This document shows, piece by piece, positions 1-12,538 of a stretch of 38,414 nucleotides of DNA. The stretch is from Corinectria fuckeliana (taxonomy: Eukaryota > Ascomycota > Sordariomycetes > Hypocreales > Nectriaceae), in NCBI GenBank assembly GCA_019137255.1, contig WPDH01000083.1, positions 1 to 38,414 on the forward strand, given 5' to 3'. Positions within the stretch are counted from its first letter, which is position 1, and each line of letters starts with the position of its first letter. The translations under genes were made by a program, and so were the position numbers. Under the pieces are notes generated by a model. The model saw only the letters and a program-made list of their open reading frames with translations, ran no database searches and was not told the DNA's origin.

Positions 1-1528
1 ATAAAATTATTATAGTAATATAAGAGTATTATAAATACTAGTTAAGCTTATAAAACTAACTAGTTCTTATAGTTAATTAAACTAAATTTAACCTTAGTAT
101 ATAAAGCTTAAATCTAAGTGAAAGTAACTACTTTTTAGTATATAAATAAATATATATTACTACTCTAAATATAAATACTTATAAGGTTCTTAGTAAACTT
201 AATAAGATTTTACTATATAATAGTAATAGTATAAATAGTATAAATAATATACTAGTAGCTAATAGTAAAAACACTCTTCTTCTTATTATTCTAATTATAG
301 TAAAAAAGATAGTAAAGAAAGTTCTAATACTATCATACTATAAAAACTAACTTAGTAGGAATCTATTATTATAAAATTAGTATAAGTACTTACAGCTTAC
401 TAAGCACTTATAATATATACCTAGTTATATTACTTATTTAAGGCTTTATAGATAGTATAGTAGGAAATAAAAGAACTATATATATAAGAATATAAGAAGA
501 AATAGTATTTTTATTAGATATAATAAGAGTAGGAAACACTACTAAAAAGTATTTTAGAAAACTTCTTATTTAAGAAGAGGAAATTAACTTTAGCCTAAGT
601 GTAAAACTCCTCTAGTACTATAGTTATAACTCTAAGGATTAATATTAGTATATAAAAGCTAAACACTTAGTAAGCAGGTAAAGATAATATTAAGAGGGTA
701 AGAACTAATTAAATAGAAAAACATAAAGTTAAAAGAGAAAACTAATATATTAACTATAAATAAGAGAGTTCTAAAGAAAGTTATAAAAAAAAGAGAATTC
801 TAAACTTAAAGTAAATAAAACCCTAAAGTAAATATTTAAGGTGTAAAATAAGTAAGCTCTTATATAATAGCTTAATAACTACTTATATAACACTTAGATT
901 ATAATAAACCTAATAATAGGCTATATTATTTCTATATAGTTAGTAAACTACTATATATATAGGAAAATAATAAACTTCCTCTTATAAAGAATAACACCTT
1001 AGGATAAGACTTAGAGGAGGAGAGAGTAATTATAATAGTTAGCACTAACTTTATTAATACCTAATATAAGCCTTTAAGACTTAACTTTAGGGCTCGCCTA
1101 AATAGTAAGCTAGCAGCTCTTTTAAGAATACTAAATAAGCACTTACTAAATACTTATTAAGTGAAAGCTTTATAATATACTAATACCTACCTTTATAATC
1201 TTTATATTTACACCCTAGTAAGACTAACTCTTATATAGCACAGCAAATATATAAGAAGTCTATTAAGCCTAGCTATATTTATAATTTAGATAAATATAGT
1301 CTTACTAAGAGTATAATAAAAGCTGGAAAAGTTATTAGCTTAAGTCTTACTTACTAGGTAGTTATTATAAAAAGTAATTACTATATTTAGGTCTTAGTCT
1401 TAAAGGCAGAAAGCACTATAAGATAACACCTTACTCTTTATATAGTCTTCTTAGGAATTAACCTTTAAGAGTAGTAGTTTAATACTAATTTTCCCCTTTA
1501 GAAATATAACTATATAAAGTTAGGCTTT

Positions 1529-1912
1529 TAATATAGAATTAACTATATTAGGAGATATACAGAGTAAATACCACTAAGAGGAAGAATCCCTACTCGTGTG
1601 ATTAAGATACTTAAAGCTTAAGAGTAAGATAGTAAGATAATAAGATAATAATTCTTCTATCTATTCTAGTAACTATCTTTCCCTTTATATAAGGGGAAGT
1701 CCTAGAGCACTCTCTAGTCACTCCTTAGGAAATCTCCAGATAGGTCCTAAGATTTCTCTAGGACTGTCCTAGGATTTCCCAGGATAATTCCTAGCCTAAT
1801 TAGTAAGAGATTTCTCTCCCTGTTATAGCCACTCTTTAGTAGCCCTCTCTAGGGTTATAGCCTAGGCTGTTATTAGATAGTAATAGCCCTCTATCTAGCT
1901 TATTCTATAATA
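1529..1912 (-). repeat. 3' LTR of the Gypsy element
   Basis: 384 bp, left copy in window coordinates. On the plus strand it runs from TAATATAGAATT to CTATAATA; the intact ends TG...CA are changed to TA...TA by RIP. On the minus strand the bases just inside the LTR read TTATAGGGATT, a plausible short polypurine tract. Differences from the other LTR, where I compared them, are transitions. Confidence 0.88.
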
Positions 1913-4900
1913 AATCCCTATAACAAAAGAAAAGTATACTATCCTTAGTGCGTCTATATTAATTACAGCTAGGCTGTTTCTTATACTAGTAAGAGTTTTA
2001 TTAATAGTTATATATAGGATTTTCTTAATCTAGAGGTACTTACCTTATGTTTTACTATTATATATTAGGGGAAATCTCCTAGCCCTACTAAGCCTCTTTA
2101 TCTGTTATATTTCCTTTGCCTATTTAGTTTATTAGGAACTTCTTATACATATTATCAGTTATACCCTTATATTCCTCCCTAATAAGCTTCTCTAAATCTA
2201 TAGCTATAGTAGGCATACTATATTTCTTAGTATTAGCAGGGGCGGGTTAGTAAAGTTAGTATTTCCTGGCCTTAATAGTGTAGAGCGCTATTAGAAGGCT
2301 AATAGCCTATATGTTTTACTTAGCGCTAGCGAGGGTAATAAGTATAGGTCTCCTAGCTATATTCTACTTACCTTTCTTATAGAACTATAGTGCCACCTTA
2401 ATTACTTTAGTGGTAATCTCTAAGTAGGAAAAAAACTCCTATTATGCTATTCACTTAGCCAGCTTAGTTATATTATTATCTAGGAAGCTAATTACCTGTA
2501 GTGTATTATTAAGGCGGATTACCAGTTCTAAGGATATCTCTGCTATTTATACTATCTGTCGTAAGAAGCAGTCTGACTGTATTATTTTATAGTAAACCTA
2601 ATAGTATTTAGCGAAATATTCAGCTGTGTTAATATTAAGAAACTAGATAGCTTAGTTAGCTACCTAGATATACTATACTAGTATAGTTCCTCCTTCTTGC
2701 TAAACTATAGCTTCTAGGATAATAGGCGTATTATTTCGCAGGGTAGTAATCTTAAGTTGTGTGCTTACTATTACTTATCATAGAGTTATAGCTATACTGT
2801 TGTTAATAGCCGCTAAAAGTGTGTTAGTAGCGCTTTATTTAGCAGGGGTGATAATATTTTATAATATAAATAGATCTTTATTGTGATTTTCTTAAGGGGT
2901 TATAGTCCCTAATAGGGCTGTTATAAAGAGCTAACACTTTAGTTCGCAAGTTAGGGTGCCTAAGATAAGGTTAGTAAAGCAGGCATATTTAAGTGATAAG
3001 CTAATAAGAGTGTTAATTTCCTGTTGTATATTAGGCTAAAGCTAGCATGCTAGGTTAATATAAGTATAGCTGTCTGCTAATCTTCTGATCTTATTAAGAG
3101 CTTCTTAGGCTCTATTAATTAGGGTGGGTAACTACTAGAAGGTTACCTTAGTAATTTATTTAAGTATTTTAGTGAGGATTATAAAGATCTTAATTTTTCT
3201 GATAATAGATATAGTTAGCTTATAGATATTAGTTCGTATTAGCCTAGTTATATTATTAAAGCTTATAGTAAGAGTGTAAATATTTCCCGCTAAGGGAGGG
3301 CTGCCACCTTAGTACTACCTGTTCTGTCCTTATATTTATTATAGTATTTCTTATAGTAGTATACTTAGTTTACTAGCTGTCTTGCTTACTACTTTACTTA
3401 TAACTTTACTTATAGCTTTATTTAGGGTTTTATACTAATTATAGTTTAAGTTATTATAGTAATATATTTAGTTCTGTTAGTTTATAAACCTAGTGTTAGG
3501 GTTATAACCTTTAGCTTATATAAGCTGGCGGAAATATTTATAGTATTATAAGAAGGTTTTAATCTAAATATAATATTAGTTAGAGCTTTTAGCCGCTCTA
3601 AGGTTATATTTATTACTATATAGCTATATAGCTTAGTAATACTCTTTATACTAGAGGTAGAGGGAATATTAGGTGAGCTAGTTCTTAAATAGCTAGTAAA
3701 GCTCTTAGTCCTTAGATAGAAATATATTACTTAATAGGGGAACTTAGAATAGTACTTATTCTTCTTGTTTAGTGTTATAAGGTATTTCTTATGTATTAGT
3801 AGTATAAGGTTATAGCCTTCTCCTCTAAGAAGTGAAGATAGTAATATATAAAGGAAAATAATAATAAAAGAAAATAGCACGCCAGGTTATAAGGTATTAA
3901 TTTCTTACTTATATATCCTATTATCAGCTAGTAATAACTATTAGTAGTGTTCTTAGTAAGGTAGTGGTAAATATGCTAGGCTATTACCCTAGGTGATCTA
4001 CTACTATGGCCTAGGATTTCCCTAAATAAGGCTCTCTCTAGCTGGCACTCTTAATACTATAGTATTTTACAGTGTGAGGTTCTTTCTTAGTCTTTTACGC
4101 TTTTAGTGTGAGGCCTTAGTAGTATTATATATCTAGTCTGCTATATTATTCTTAGTCTGTTTTTTAACTAGTGTGGTTATTACTTATATGACTAGCTGTA
4201 GCTTACTATACTTATGTTTTTATTTCTTAGTAAGTTTTACTTTATATTGCTCTCTTGCTTAGTATTTTATAATAAGCTTATTACTTTTAATAGTATCTTC
4301 TTCTAGCTAGAGGTTATAGTTACTTAGCTATTCTTTCTATATGATAAGGTACTTAGTTTTTAGTTTTTCTTTTTCTTACTTTTATATTTATAATCTAATT
4401 ACTTAATTAACTTCCTAGTGTTTATACTTATCCCTTTAGTTTCCTGCCTTATAGTCTTCTATTAGGATAGTTCCTAGTCGTCTAATTAGTTTATCTGCTA
4501 GCTTAAGTTAAGCAACTAATATCACTAGGTAGATATTAAGGTTATCTTTTATTTTAAGTTTATATGCTAGGTTTCCTACCTGTTTAAGAATCTTATATAG
4601 TCTAGTTCTTTTCTTTTTTAGTTTTTTTATATAGTTATTTACTACTATGTATCCTTTCTTGCGGAGTTTTAACTAGACCTAGTCCTCTAGTTTATATTCT
4701 ACCAGCTAGTATTTCTAGTCGTACTAGTATTTTATAGCTACTTATATAAAGGCTAGAGTGAGTTTAGCTTTATTATAGAGAATATCCTAATTAAAGGTAT
4801 TAGATTTATCTCCTAGCTATTATAGCCTATTATTTAAGTGCTACCTAGTAACTAGCTCACTTAGTGATATATTAATAGCTGATAAATATAAGTTATTTAG

Positions 4901-6046
4901 GCTAAACTAGAGAGAGATAAAAGCTAGGACTTAAGGCTAGCCTAGGAAGTCACTAGTAAAATATTAGAGAGCTACTTCTACCACCTAATTCTATCTTTTT
5001 GTAGCTCTATTAATTTATAGATACTATACTATTAATATAAGAAGCTTAGTTCTAAATACTATTCACAGATCTTACTAGAAGTCTAACATAAACTTCACAT
5101 CTTAGTTAGATATAATACTATATAGGATTTCCTAGTTATATTATATTAGTTTTATAAATAATACTTATACCTAGTCTTTAGTAGTATACTAATTATTCCC
5201 TAGTATAAGCAGGCATATTTAACACCACTTATAGGTAATAGTTAGTAGGTAGTTTATTTATTATTTATTTATTTATACTCTATAGACCTAAAAGGTAGAT
5301 AGTGCTTCTATTTTATATAGATACAGGAAAAACTATAGAATTAGATAAAAACTTATATCTTTTATATAGTAGGCCTAGGTTAGGCCTCTTATGTTATTAC
5401 TATATGTAAGTAAATAGTCCTTTTACTAAGACTAGAGTTATCTTATTTCCTAGAGGGCTAGGAAAAAATTAAAGAGAGGAAAGAGGAAAAAAGAAAAAGA
5501 AAAAGAGGGAAAAAGGAAAAAAGGAGTAAAGGAGGGAGAAATAGTTAACTAAATGTTAAGCGCCTAGTCTGCTATGGGAGCAGAGCGGTTAAGTGTTAGG
5601 ATTATGCTAGCTAGGTGTGTCTAGGTTACTTTGCAGTTGCGGCTAAGAGCTTAGGATTTTAAGTGGGCAGAACTAGCTGCTAGTGAGTTAGCTAGCTGTT
5701 AGTAAGTTAGCTAGCAGTATAGTTGTTAGTGGCTAGAGGCCAGCACAGACTTAACGCTTAACAGCTGTTAGCAGCTGTTAGCGGCTATACAGATCTTTAT
5801 TATTATTTATTATTTAGTCTCTTAGGTTATAATATCTTTCTTTCTTTCTTCCCTTTTTAACACCTCTATAAGTAGCTTCCTCTTAGGCTCTTTATTAGGC
5901 CTGTATTAGCTTTAGGTCTTAAATACATACTAATATATATTCTTTCTAGGATTTATTAATATATTTGTTTTCTAGCTGCTTATACTATAGCTTTATTACA
6001 GTCTTATTATAGTAGCTAACTTTATGTAGCTAAGGATAATAACTAT

Positions 6047-6047
6047 G

Positions 6048-6093
<46 letters not shown>
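6047..6093. repeat. (TAA)n microsatellite
   Basis: About 15 consecutive TAA/ATA units; a second shorter TAA run at 6150-6168 follows two N bases at 6148-6149. The Ns probably mark an assembly or base-calling problem at this repeat. Confidence 0.9.
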
Positions 6094-6094
<1 letters not shown>

Positions 6095-6644
6095 GATGAT
6101 AAACCTAGTATAGTCTCTTAGTAGGAGAGATATAGTTATATATACTANNTAATAATAATAATAATAATACTAGCTATAAGAGTAAGTTTCTTTGCTATAA
6201 ATCCGCTATATATCTAGGCTAATCTTATATAGGCTAAGAGAAAGAGACAGGCTGAGGCGGAGGGTGCTAAAGCTTTAGGGGAGGAGTCTACTACTCTAGA
6301 GGGAGTAGTATAGGCTATCCCCTATTCTGCGTGTATTACGTAAATAGGTAAGAATAGTATAGTAGGTCTTTACTAAGACTAGGTGAATACTATAGTAGGT
6401 GGCTACACAGCTTATACTTATATGCATAAAACATGTAAAGCCCTACTGTTTACTACTGTTATTACTGCCTGAGCCCTAGTGAAGGCTTTTTAGCAAGAGA
6501 GGGGCGCTAATAATATAAGTATAAGTTAGTTTTGTAGTATATGTATAAGCTAATAGTATATAAGAGGAGGAGCTTAAGAGGCTTAAGAATGTAGCCCTTT
6601 AGGTAAAGAGTTAGGCTCCTAAGCGTGCATATATCACGCCTATA

Positions 6645-6860
6645 GTGGTAACTATAGGCCTAATATCTAACCAGTTTAACACACTAGTCAGCAGGATTAA
6701 CCATATTACTAAGGTGCTTAAGCGCCTTAAACGTGTTATAGTCCTAGCTCTTACCCGTCTGGGGAGCATCTCTGTCCCTGCAGCAGTTAGGTTGTTAGCC
6801 CCTAAGGGAACTAGTAAGAAGGATAGCAACAGTGATAACAAGGCTAGCAAGGCCAGTTAG
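6645..6860 (+). other. Short open frame in the nested segment, unassigned
   Basis: A 71-codon open frame in otherwise stop-riddled DNA; the same frame extends upstream (about 6560-6645) through a few RIP-type stops with a charged helix-like stretch (EEELKRLKNVAL). The product would be basic (LKRLKRVIVLALTRLGS) with a Ser/Lys/Asp-rich tail. It probably belongs to a transposon structural protein rather than a host gene. The minus strand of the same DNA is also open for 79 codons and hydrophobic, which shows how weak length is as evidence here. Confidence 0.25.
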
Positions 6861-9800
6861 TAGGTAGTTAAAAAACTACTTTCTTAGGTTTAGCTATAGT
6901 ATTCCTTTAGCTTTCACAACTAACAGCCTTATAATAAAGTCTATTATGATTATATGAAATAGGATTAGAGGGCTCTAAATAGGTATTAGTTAGCCTAGTA
7001 GTTTCTAGTAGTTAGTAAGGTTTCTACTATATATATTGTATTTGTCTTATACTACTTAGATTTCTTAGTATAGGTTAGTTATTATGAAAGAACTTAACAG
7101 GTCTTACTAGGATTATACCTCTCCTAGGTAAAAGTTCTACTTATAATTATCTTAAATAACTTTCTAGCCTATATCTATAGGTAAGCACAGCTATTAATAT
7201 CTACTATACTCTCACAGGTAAATAAGTCTGTTTTACTAAAAGAAGGAAAGTCTTAGGATCTTATCTTTTTCGCTAAGCTATACTAGAATTACTACCTATT
7301 TTACTTCCTTAGGATACTAGTTAATAATTTCCTAGTGTAGACTAGTTTACATACTAGCTTTCACGAAGTAAAAGGCATAAGTAACTAGTTTCTCCCCTTC
7401 CTAAAAGCAGTCTAGTTTGCCTTTCTTAGTGCTATCTTATATATCTTCTTAGCCTAAAAGCCTTAAGAGTGTGTTTAGTACTATATTAGTTAGTCTTAAG
7501 ATATATTAAACATCTAATAGGTACTAGCTAAGATATTATAAAGCTAGGGTAAGATAATTATTATTCTGTAGGGTGCTAGTAAACACTAATTTCTGGCGGA
7601 CTAGAGTATAGATAGCAGAGTGGTTAGTAAGTATAATCACTTTATCTTTCTATATTAACTAGATTATTATCTAGGCTTTTTAGCATATCTAGACTAAGCA
7701 TACTATTTCTATTTCTATTAGCTAGTAGTTTTTCTCAGTATTATATAAGGCTTAGCTAAGGTATATAATAAGATATATAACTATAAATAGGATTTTACTA
7801 ACTTAATCCTAAGTGTATTTTAAGTCTAGGTGATATATTATACCTCTTATTTCCTATTCTTTTAATATATTAGGCTAAATAAACAGTTTTATATCTAGGT
7901 TAAAGTAATAGAGTGATTTAGTGTTTACTAGCCTATTTATAACCTTATAGAAACTATTAATCTTTTTAGGGGTTAGGGTAAACTTAGCTTAGGTTATATA
8001 GCTAACCTGTCCCTAACCTGTTACTAATTCGCCTAATTTATATCCTTTTATAAGCATACTAGTTTTCCTAGCCTATAGTAGTTTAATAGCTTTAGCGAAT
8101 CTTAGGATTAAGTGCTATAGTTATCTAATTATACTAATTTATTTCTTAAGTTAAAGTAAATTTATTAGGAATTTAATATTTCTTAGGGCTGCTACTTGTT
8201 CTTAGGTGTTAAATAAGCCTAGCTTATCTACCTAGAATCTAAGCAATTAGACTGATAGGTAGCCTAAGAAGGCTTTTTTAGCTAAAAAGGTAATATTCTT
8301 TTCCTAGAACAGCTAAAAGATTATCTAAAGATGCCCTAAATATTCCGTATTATTATCAGAGAAAATAATAATATTATTAATAAATACTATAGTAAAGGCC
8401 TAATATAGTTAGAGTAGCTAGTTTATAAACTATTAGATATATACTAGTAAGTTCTTAAATCTTATTAGGGCTACCTTAGATTGCTCTAATTCTTAGTGGC
8501 TAACTACTATAAAGTAATCTTAGTATTTAAGATATACTAGAAACTAGTGAAAAAATAACCAGGTATTAATAATACTAATATATTGTTTCCTCTAGAGTTT
8601 ACTAAGAATATCTTCTTATAGGGGTATTAAGTAGGTATTAGGAATTATTATATTATTTAGGGCTTATAGGTTTACTACTATATATTCTTTCTCTTTGCCT
8701 GCCACTATTTGCTATACTATAAAGACAAGGCTTACAAATAGTGTTAGTTTTATAACCTACTCTATTTGTTCTTAGTTATACAGTTAGTTAAATATAGTAT
8801 CTAGAAAGTCTCTTCTTTTTTTTCTTAGCGGGTAAGATTATAATCCTAGCTTCTATTAGTGCTAGTTATCTACTAAGAGTATCTTTATATACTTATACTT
8901 AGGTACTAATATTTCCCCTTAGTTAGCCTAAATACTAGTATATTCTTATGTAAGACCCCACACTTGTTATATAAAGCTGGTTTAGTTATTATAGATTCTT
9001 ACTCCTTCTGCTATTTTAACTTCTAGGAGGGTTTTATCTCTAGATATACCTAGCTTAGTATTTAGGTCTAGACTAGTATTCTAGAATCTTATACTAGATT
9101 TCTAGTCAGGTTTCTTATTAGCTAGAGTTATAGCTTCTTAGGTTAGGTATTTAAGCTCGCAGGTTATTAGCACTATATCTTTATGTTTAGTAAGTAGGTC
9201 ACTCTAGTTAGCTTTTTTGATAGAGTTCTTATCTTTAACTAGTTTAAGAATACCTAGTTGTTAGTTCTTTTAGATTATTAGTAGCTTCTACCTGTTATTT
9301 ATTATAAAGACTGTCTTAGGCTATCTTATAATAACTCTAATAATATCTTAACTTTATAAGTTAAGAAGGAAGTCTTAGCCTTTTAGGACACTTAGTATGC
9401 TTACTTATACTACTTTACTGCTTTTAGGAGGGATTATAATATATATATCGCTTTTCACTAGATATTTATAAGGTCTTATATAGATATATACTAAGGTAGG
9501 CAGGCACAGCCTGTTAGCTGCACTTATTTGTACTTCCTGCTAGGTATTAATAATATTCACTCTGTAGGTAGTATTAAATTCTTAGCCTAAAAGTAGTCCT
9601 ACTAATAGTTCTAATATAACCTAAGCTCTAATATAAATCTTTACTACTATATGTTCTCCTGCCTAGTAGCTTAGTAAGTATACTATAAATATTACCTATC
9701 TTTCTGTCTTATTTTAGCTTATACTACTAAGCTTAGCCTAATATTCTCTAGTAAAAGTTATATCTAGGAAGAACTAGAGTATCTTATAACTAACTACTAA

Positions 9801-12154
9801 GTATATTATACTTATATCTATATAGATCTCTTATTATTTAGTTCTAGCTAGAGTAGCTTTTACTTATACTTATATATAACTATACTTTAAGAGGTATTAT
9901 AGGTTTAGTTTCTTATCTTATAGTATATACTTAATAATAGTAGAAATCCACTTAGGCTTATAAGTAAGATAGACTAAGTCTTATAGTAAAACTAGGCGGT
10001 AGTTACTAACATCTAGGATAAATTTCTTAGTACTATCCTAGCTTTTCACAGTTTTCTAGATAAATCTATATACCTCTAGTATAGTATATAAGAATTCTAG
10101 ATTATCTTATAGTTTATCTGTGTTAGTATTATATTATTCTATTACTATATAAGCTACCTCTTCTAAATTTTATAGTTCTTCTCTAGTAAAAAAGGCTTAT
10201 ACTTATTCTTAGGAAATATAGTACCTCCTAAGCTTATTTAGCTAGATATTATTAAATATATAAAATATTTAAGTGCTTATATTCCTGCTGCTAAGTTACC
10301 CTAAGTATATAATTATAAGGCGAAAAGCTAGGGCTAGTAATAAGGCTATATTCTAGGTTAGGGTTTTAGTAGCTGTTATGTTTCTTATTAGCAAGGGTAA
10401 TATAAACCAGACTTAATTTCAGGTTAGTATATTATTCTGTGCTTCTAAGAGTATAGGTAAGAGTATATATACTTATCCCTGCTAATAGTTATTTTACTAT
10501 AGGGGGAGGCTTCTATTATTACCTGTCTGTGAGGTTAGTCTAGCTATATTATTATATAAGGTTTAAAAGTATATTATTCTTAGTTTCTAGGTAGCTATAC
10601 TAGCTTAGTTTCTTATTAAGATATAATACTTTCCCTTAAGGAGGTGGCTTTAACTTTCTGCTATTATGTAGATATAAAAGTTTAGTATGTAAAGCTTGTT
10701 TATATCTGCCTAGTTGTTAATAGACTAGTAAGAAGCTAGGTAGCTTATAACTTCTTAGAGGTAGATATTAAGCTTATTAAAGACTAAGTTAGTAAGATAA
10801 TTAGGTAGATATCTAGCAGTATATACTATATGTTTAACTCTAAATATCTAATTCTAGAAGTTAACTTAGTTAGTAATATCTTAAATAGTAAATTTCTCCT
10901 TTTATAGAGTATCTATTATAACTTCTAGTCAGGTTTTAAAGCAGGTCTAGATTAGATTAATCTATATGCTAATTCTCTTATAACTATTCTAGAGTGCTAC
11001 TTATTAGTTGTTAGTTAGGTTACTAGCATACTAGTCTAGAGCTAATCTAAGAAGCAAATATAGTATATTCTAAACTAGTACTACTTTATATTCTAGTCCT
11101 TATACTACGTATTATTCTAAGAAATTAATAAAGCAAAAGGTACTTCTCTAGATAAGATTCTTATTATCTAGCTTTATATTATTAAAAGATTTATTATAAG
11201 TATCTACTAGTTAGAACTTTCCTACTTCTTCTGCTTAGAACTAGATATATAGCGCTAAAGTGATATTTATTTATATCTAGCTAAGAAGGTTATATAGGTC
11301 TTCTATAGTGATAAGAGTTTCCTATACTATTAGATATTCTAGCAGATTATTTATGCTTAGGGCTAATTCTGTTAGTATCTTAACTATTAGAGCTAGGGGT
11401 TATTATTCTACTATTATAGGTTTTTTGCTTTTATTTAGTTAGAAGGTTAAGTTAAACTCTATAAGAGCTAGTTTATTTTATAGACTAGTTGTTAGAAGGA
11501 GGGTATCCCTAAAGTGTTATTAGGCTAGAATTTATAGTAAGTTTAACAGGTTAGCAAATTAGGATCTTAGTTTATCTTTAATATCCTAGTCGTAAAGCTA
11601 TTAGGCGAGATTATTATTAACTAGGTTAGCTGTTAGTTACTAGGTGGGAAGAGATAGTTATAGTAAAATAAGAAAAGTCCTAGAGGGGGTTAGGCTAGTT
11701 ATTCCTAAGGAGCTTATAGGTAGTTAGAAGATATTTAGGGGTGGTAACAGGTGTTAGTATTTCTGTCTAGTTAGGTAGTAATAAAGTTCTTCCTAGTTAT
11801 ATACCTATTTCTTAGATTTTAACCACCTTATAATTACCTTCTTAATTCTAGTATATAGTTTTAACTTTTATATTAAGGGGTATATAAGAGACTTAGCTAC
11901 TTCCTTAGGGTTAGGTCTAAAGGCGGCACGCAGAAGAAATAAGTAAGTAAGTTCTAACTGCTAATATTATTCCTAGAGGTGATATTCCTATGCTTATATA
12001 TTATCTTTCTTATTAATTAAGTTAATTACCTTAGGGGAGAAGAGTTCTTAGTAACTAGAGATTTCTTAGTGAGCTTTTAGGAGTTTCTAACTAAGGTGAA
12101 AGTTAAGAGCTATTTAGAAGGTATGTAAGTATAGATAATATAATTACTACTATT

Positions 12155-12538
12155 TAATATAAAATTAACTATATTAGGAGATATATAGAGTAAATACTAC
12201 TAGGGGGAAGAATCCCTACTTATATGATTAAGATACCTAAAGCTTAGGAGTAAGATAGTAAGATAATAAGATAATAATTCTTCTATCTATTCTAGTAACT
12301 ATCTTTCTCTTTATATAGGGGGAAGTCCTAGGGCACTCTCTAGTCACTCCCTGGGAAATCTCTAGATAGGTCTTAGGATTTCTTTAGGACTATCCCGGGA
12401 TTTCCTAGGATAATTCCCAGCCTAATTAGTAGGAGATTTCTCTTCCTATTATAGCCACTCTTTAGTAGCCCTCTCTAGGGTTATAGCCTAGGCTATTATC
12501 AGATAGTAATAACCCTCTGTCTAGCTTATTCTGTAACA
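12155..12538 (-). repeat. 5' LTR of the Gypsy element
   Basis: 384 bp, right copy; less damaged than its partner (its outer end still reads CTGTAACA, i.e. TGTTACAG on the minus strand, the canonical TG start). It is followed by the GCTTT target duplication at 12539-12543. Just inside, the minus strand reads TAGTAGTAATTAT, where a TGGTA-like primer-binding site could have been. Confidence 0.88.

Larger units (their letters stand above)
5530..6880. repeat. Probable nested insertion inside the Gypsy element, less RIP-mutated
   Basis: Between the reverse transcriptase and integrase relics lies a segment with a different base composition. It contains many CA/TG/CG words (for example 5555-5770 and 6600-6860), a purine-rich lead at 5461-5545, a (TAA)n tract at 6047-6093, two undetermined bases at 6148-6149 inside a second TAA tract, and a short open frame at 6645-6860. 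Without it the RT-integrase distance would fall to about 2 kb, as usual for Gypsy pol. I could not find its exact ends or a target duplication, and I do not recognise its class. Confidence 0.45.
1529..12538 (-). mobile_element. Ty3/Gypsy LTR retrotransposon, RIP-inactivated, about 11.0 kb
   Basis: Two 384-bp direct repeats (1529-1912 and 12155-12538) align without indels at a constant offset of 10,626, flanked by the same 5 bp GCTTT (1524-1528 and 12539-12543). The minus strand carries pol relics. Reverse transcriptase: the active-site (F)VDD is at 8381-8373 (now V/I-N-N by G-to-A), followed by an IIIFSDN stretch. Upstream lies a KNLLVYI-stop-FIN block matching the fungal Gypsy KNSPAYVQRFI motif. 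Integrase: about 5113-4950, with S-D-R-D-V-K-F and, after the second acidic residue, an STAWHPQ-type block read through RIP stops. RT before integrase is the Gypsy order. The length exceeds the usual 6-8 kb and the RT-integrase spacing is about 3.3 kb, suggesting a further insertion inside. No intact ORF remains. Confidence 0.88.

Noticed and set aside
6047..6168. CRISPR-like regular repeats
   Set aside because: This is a simple TAA microsatellite without spacers, in a eukaryotic genome.
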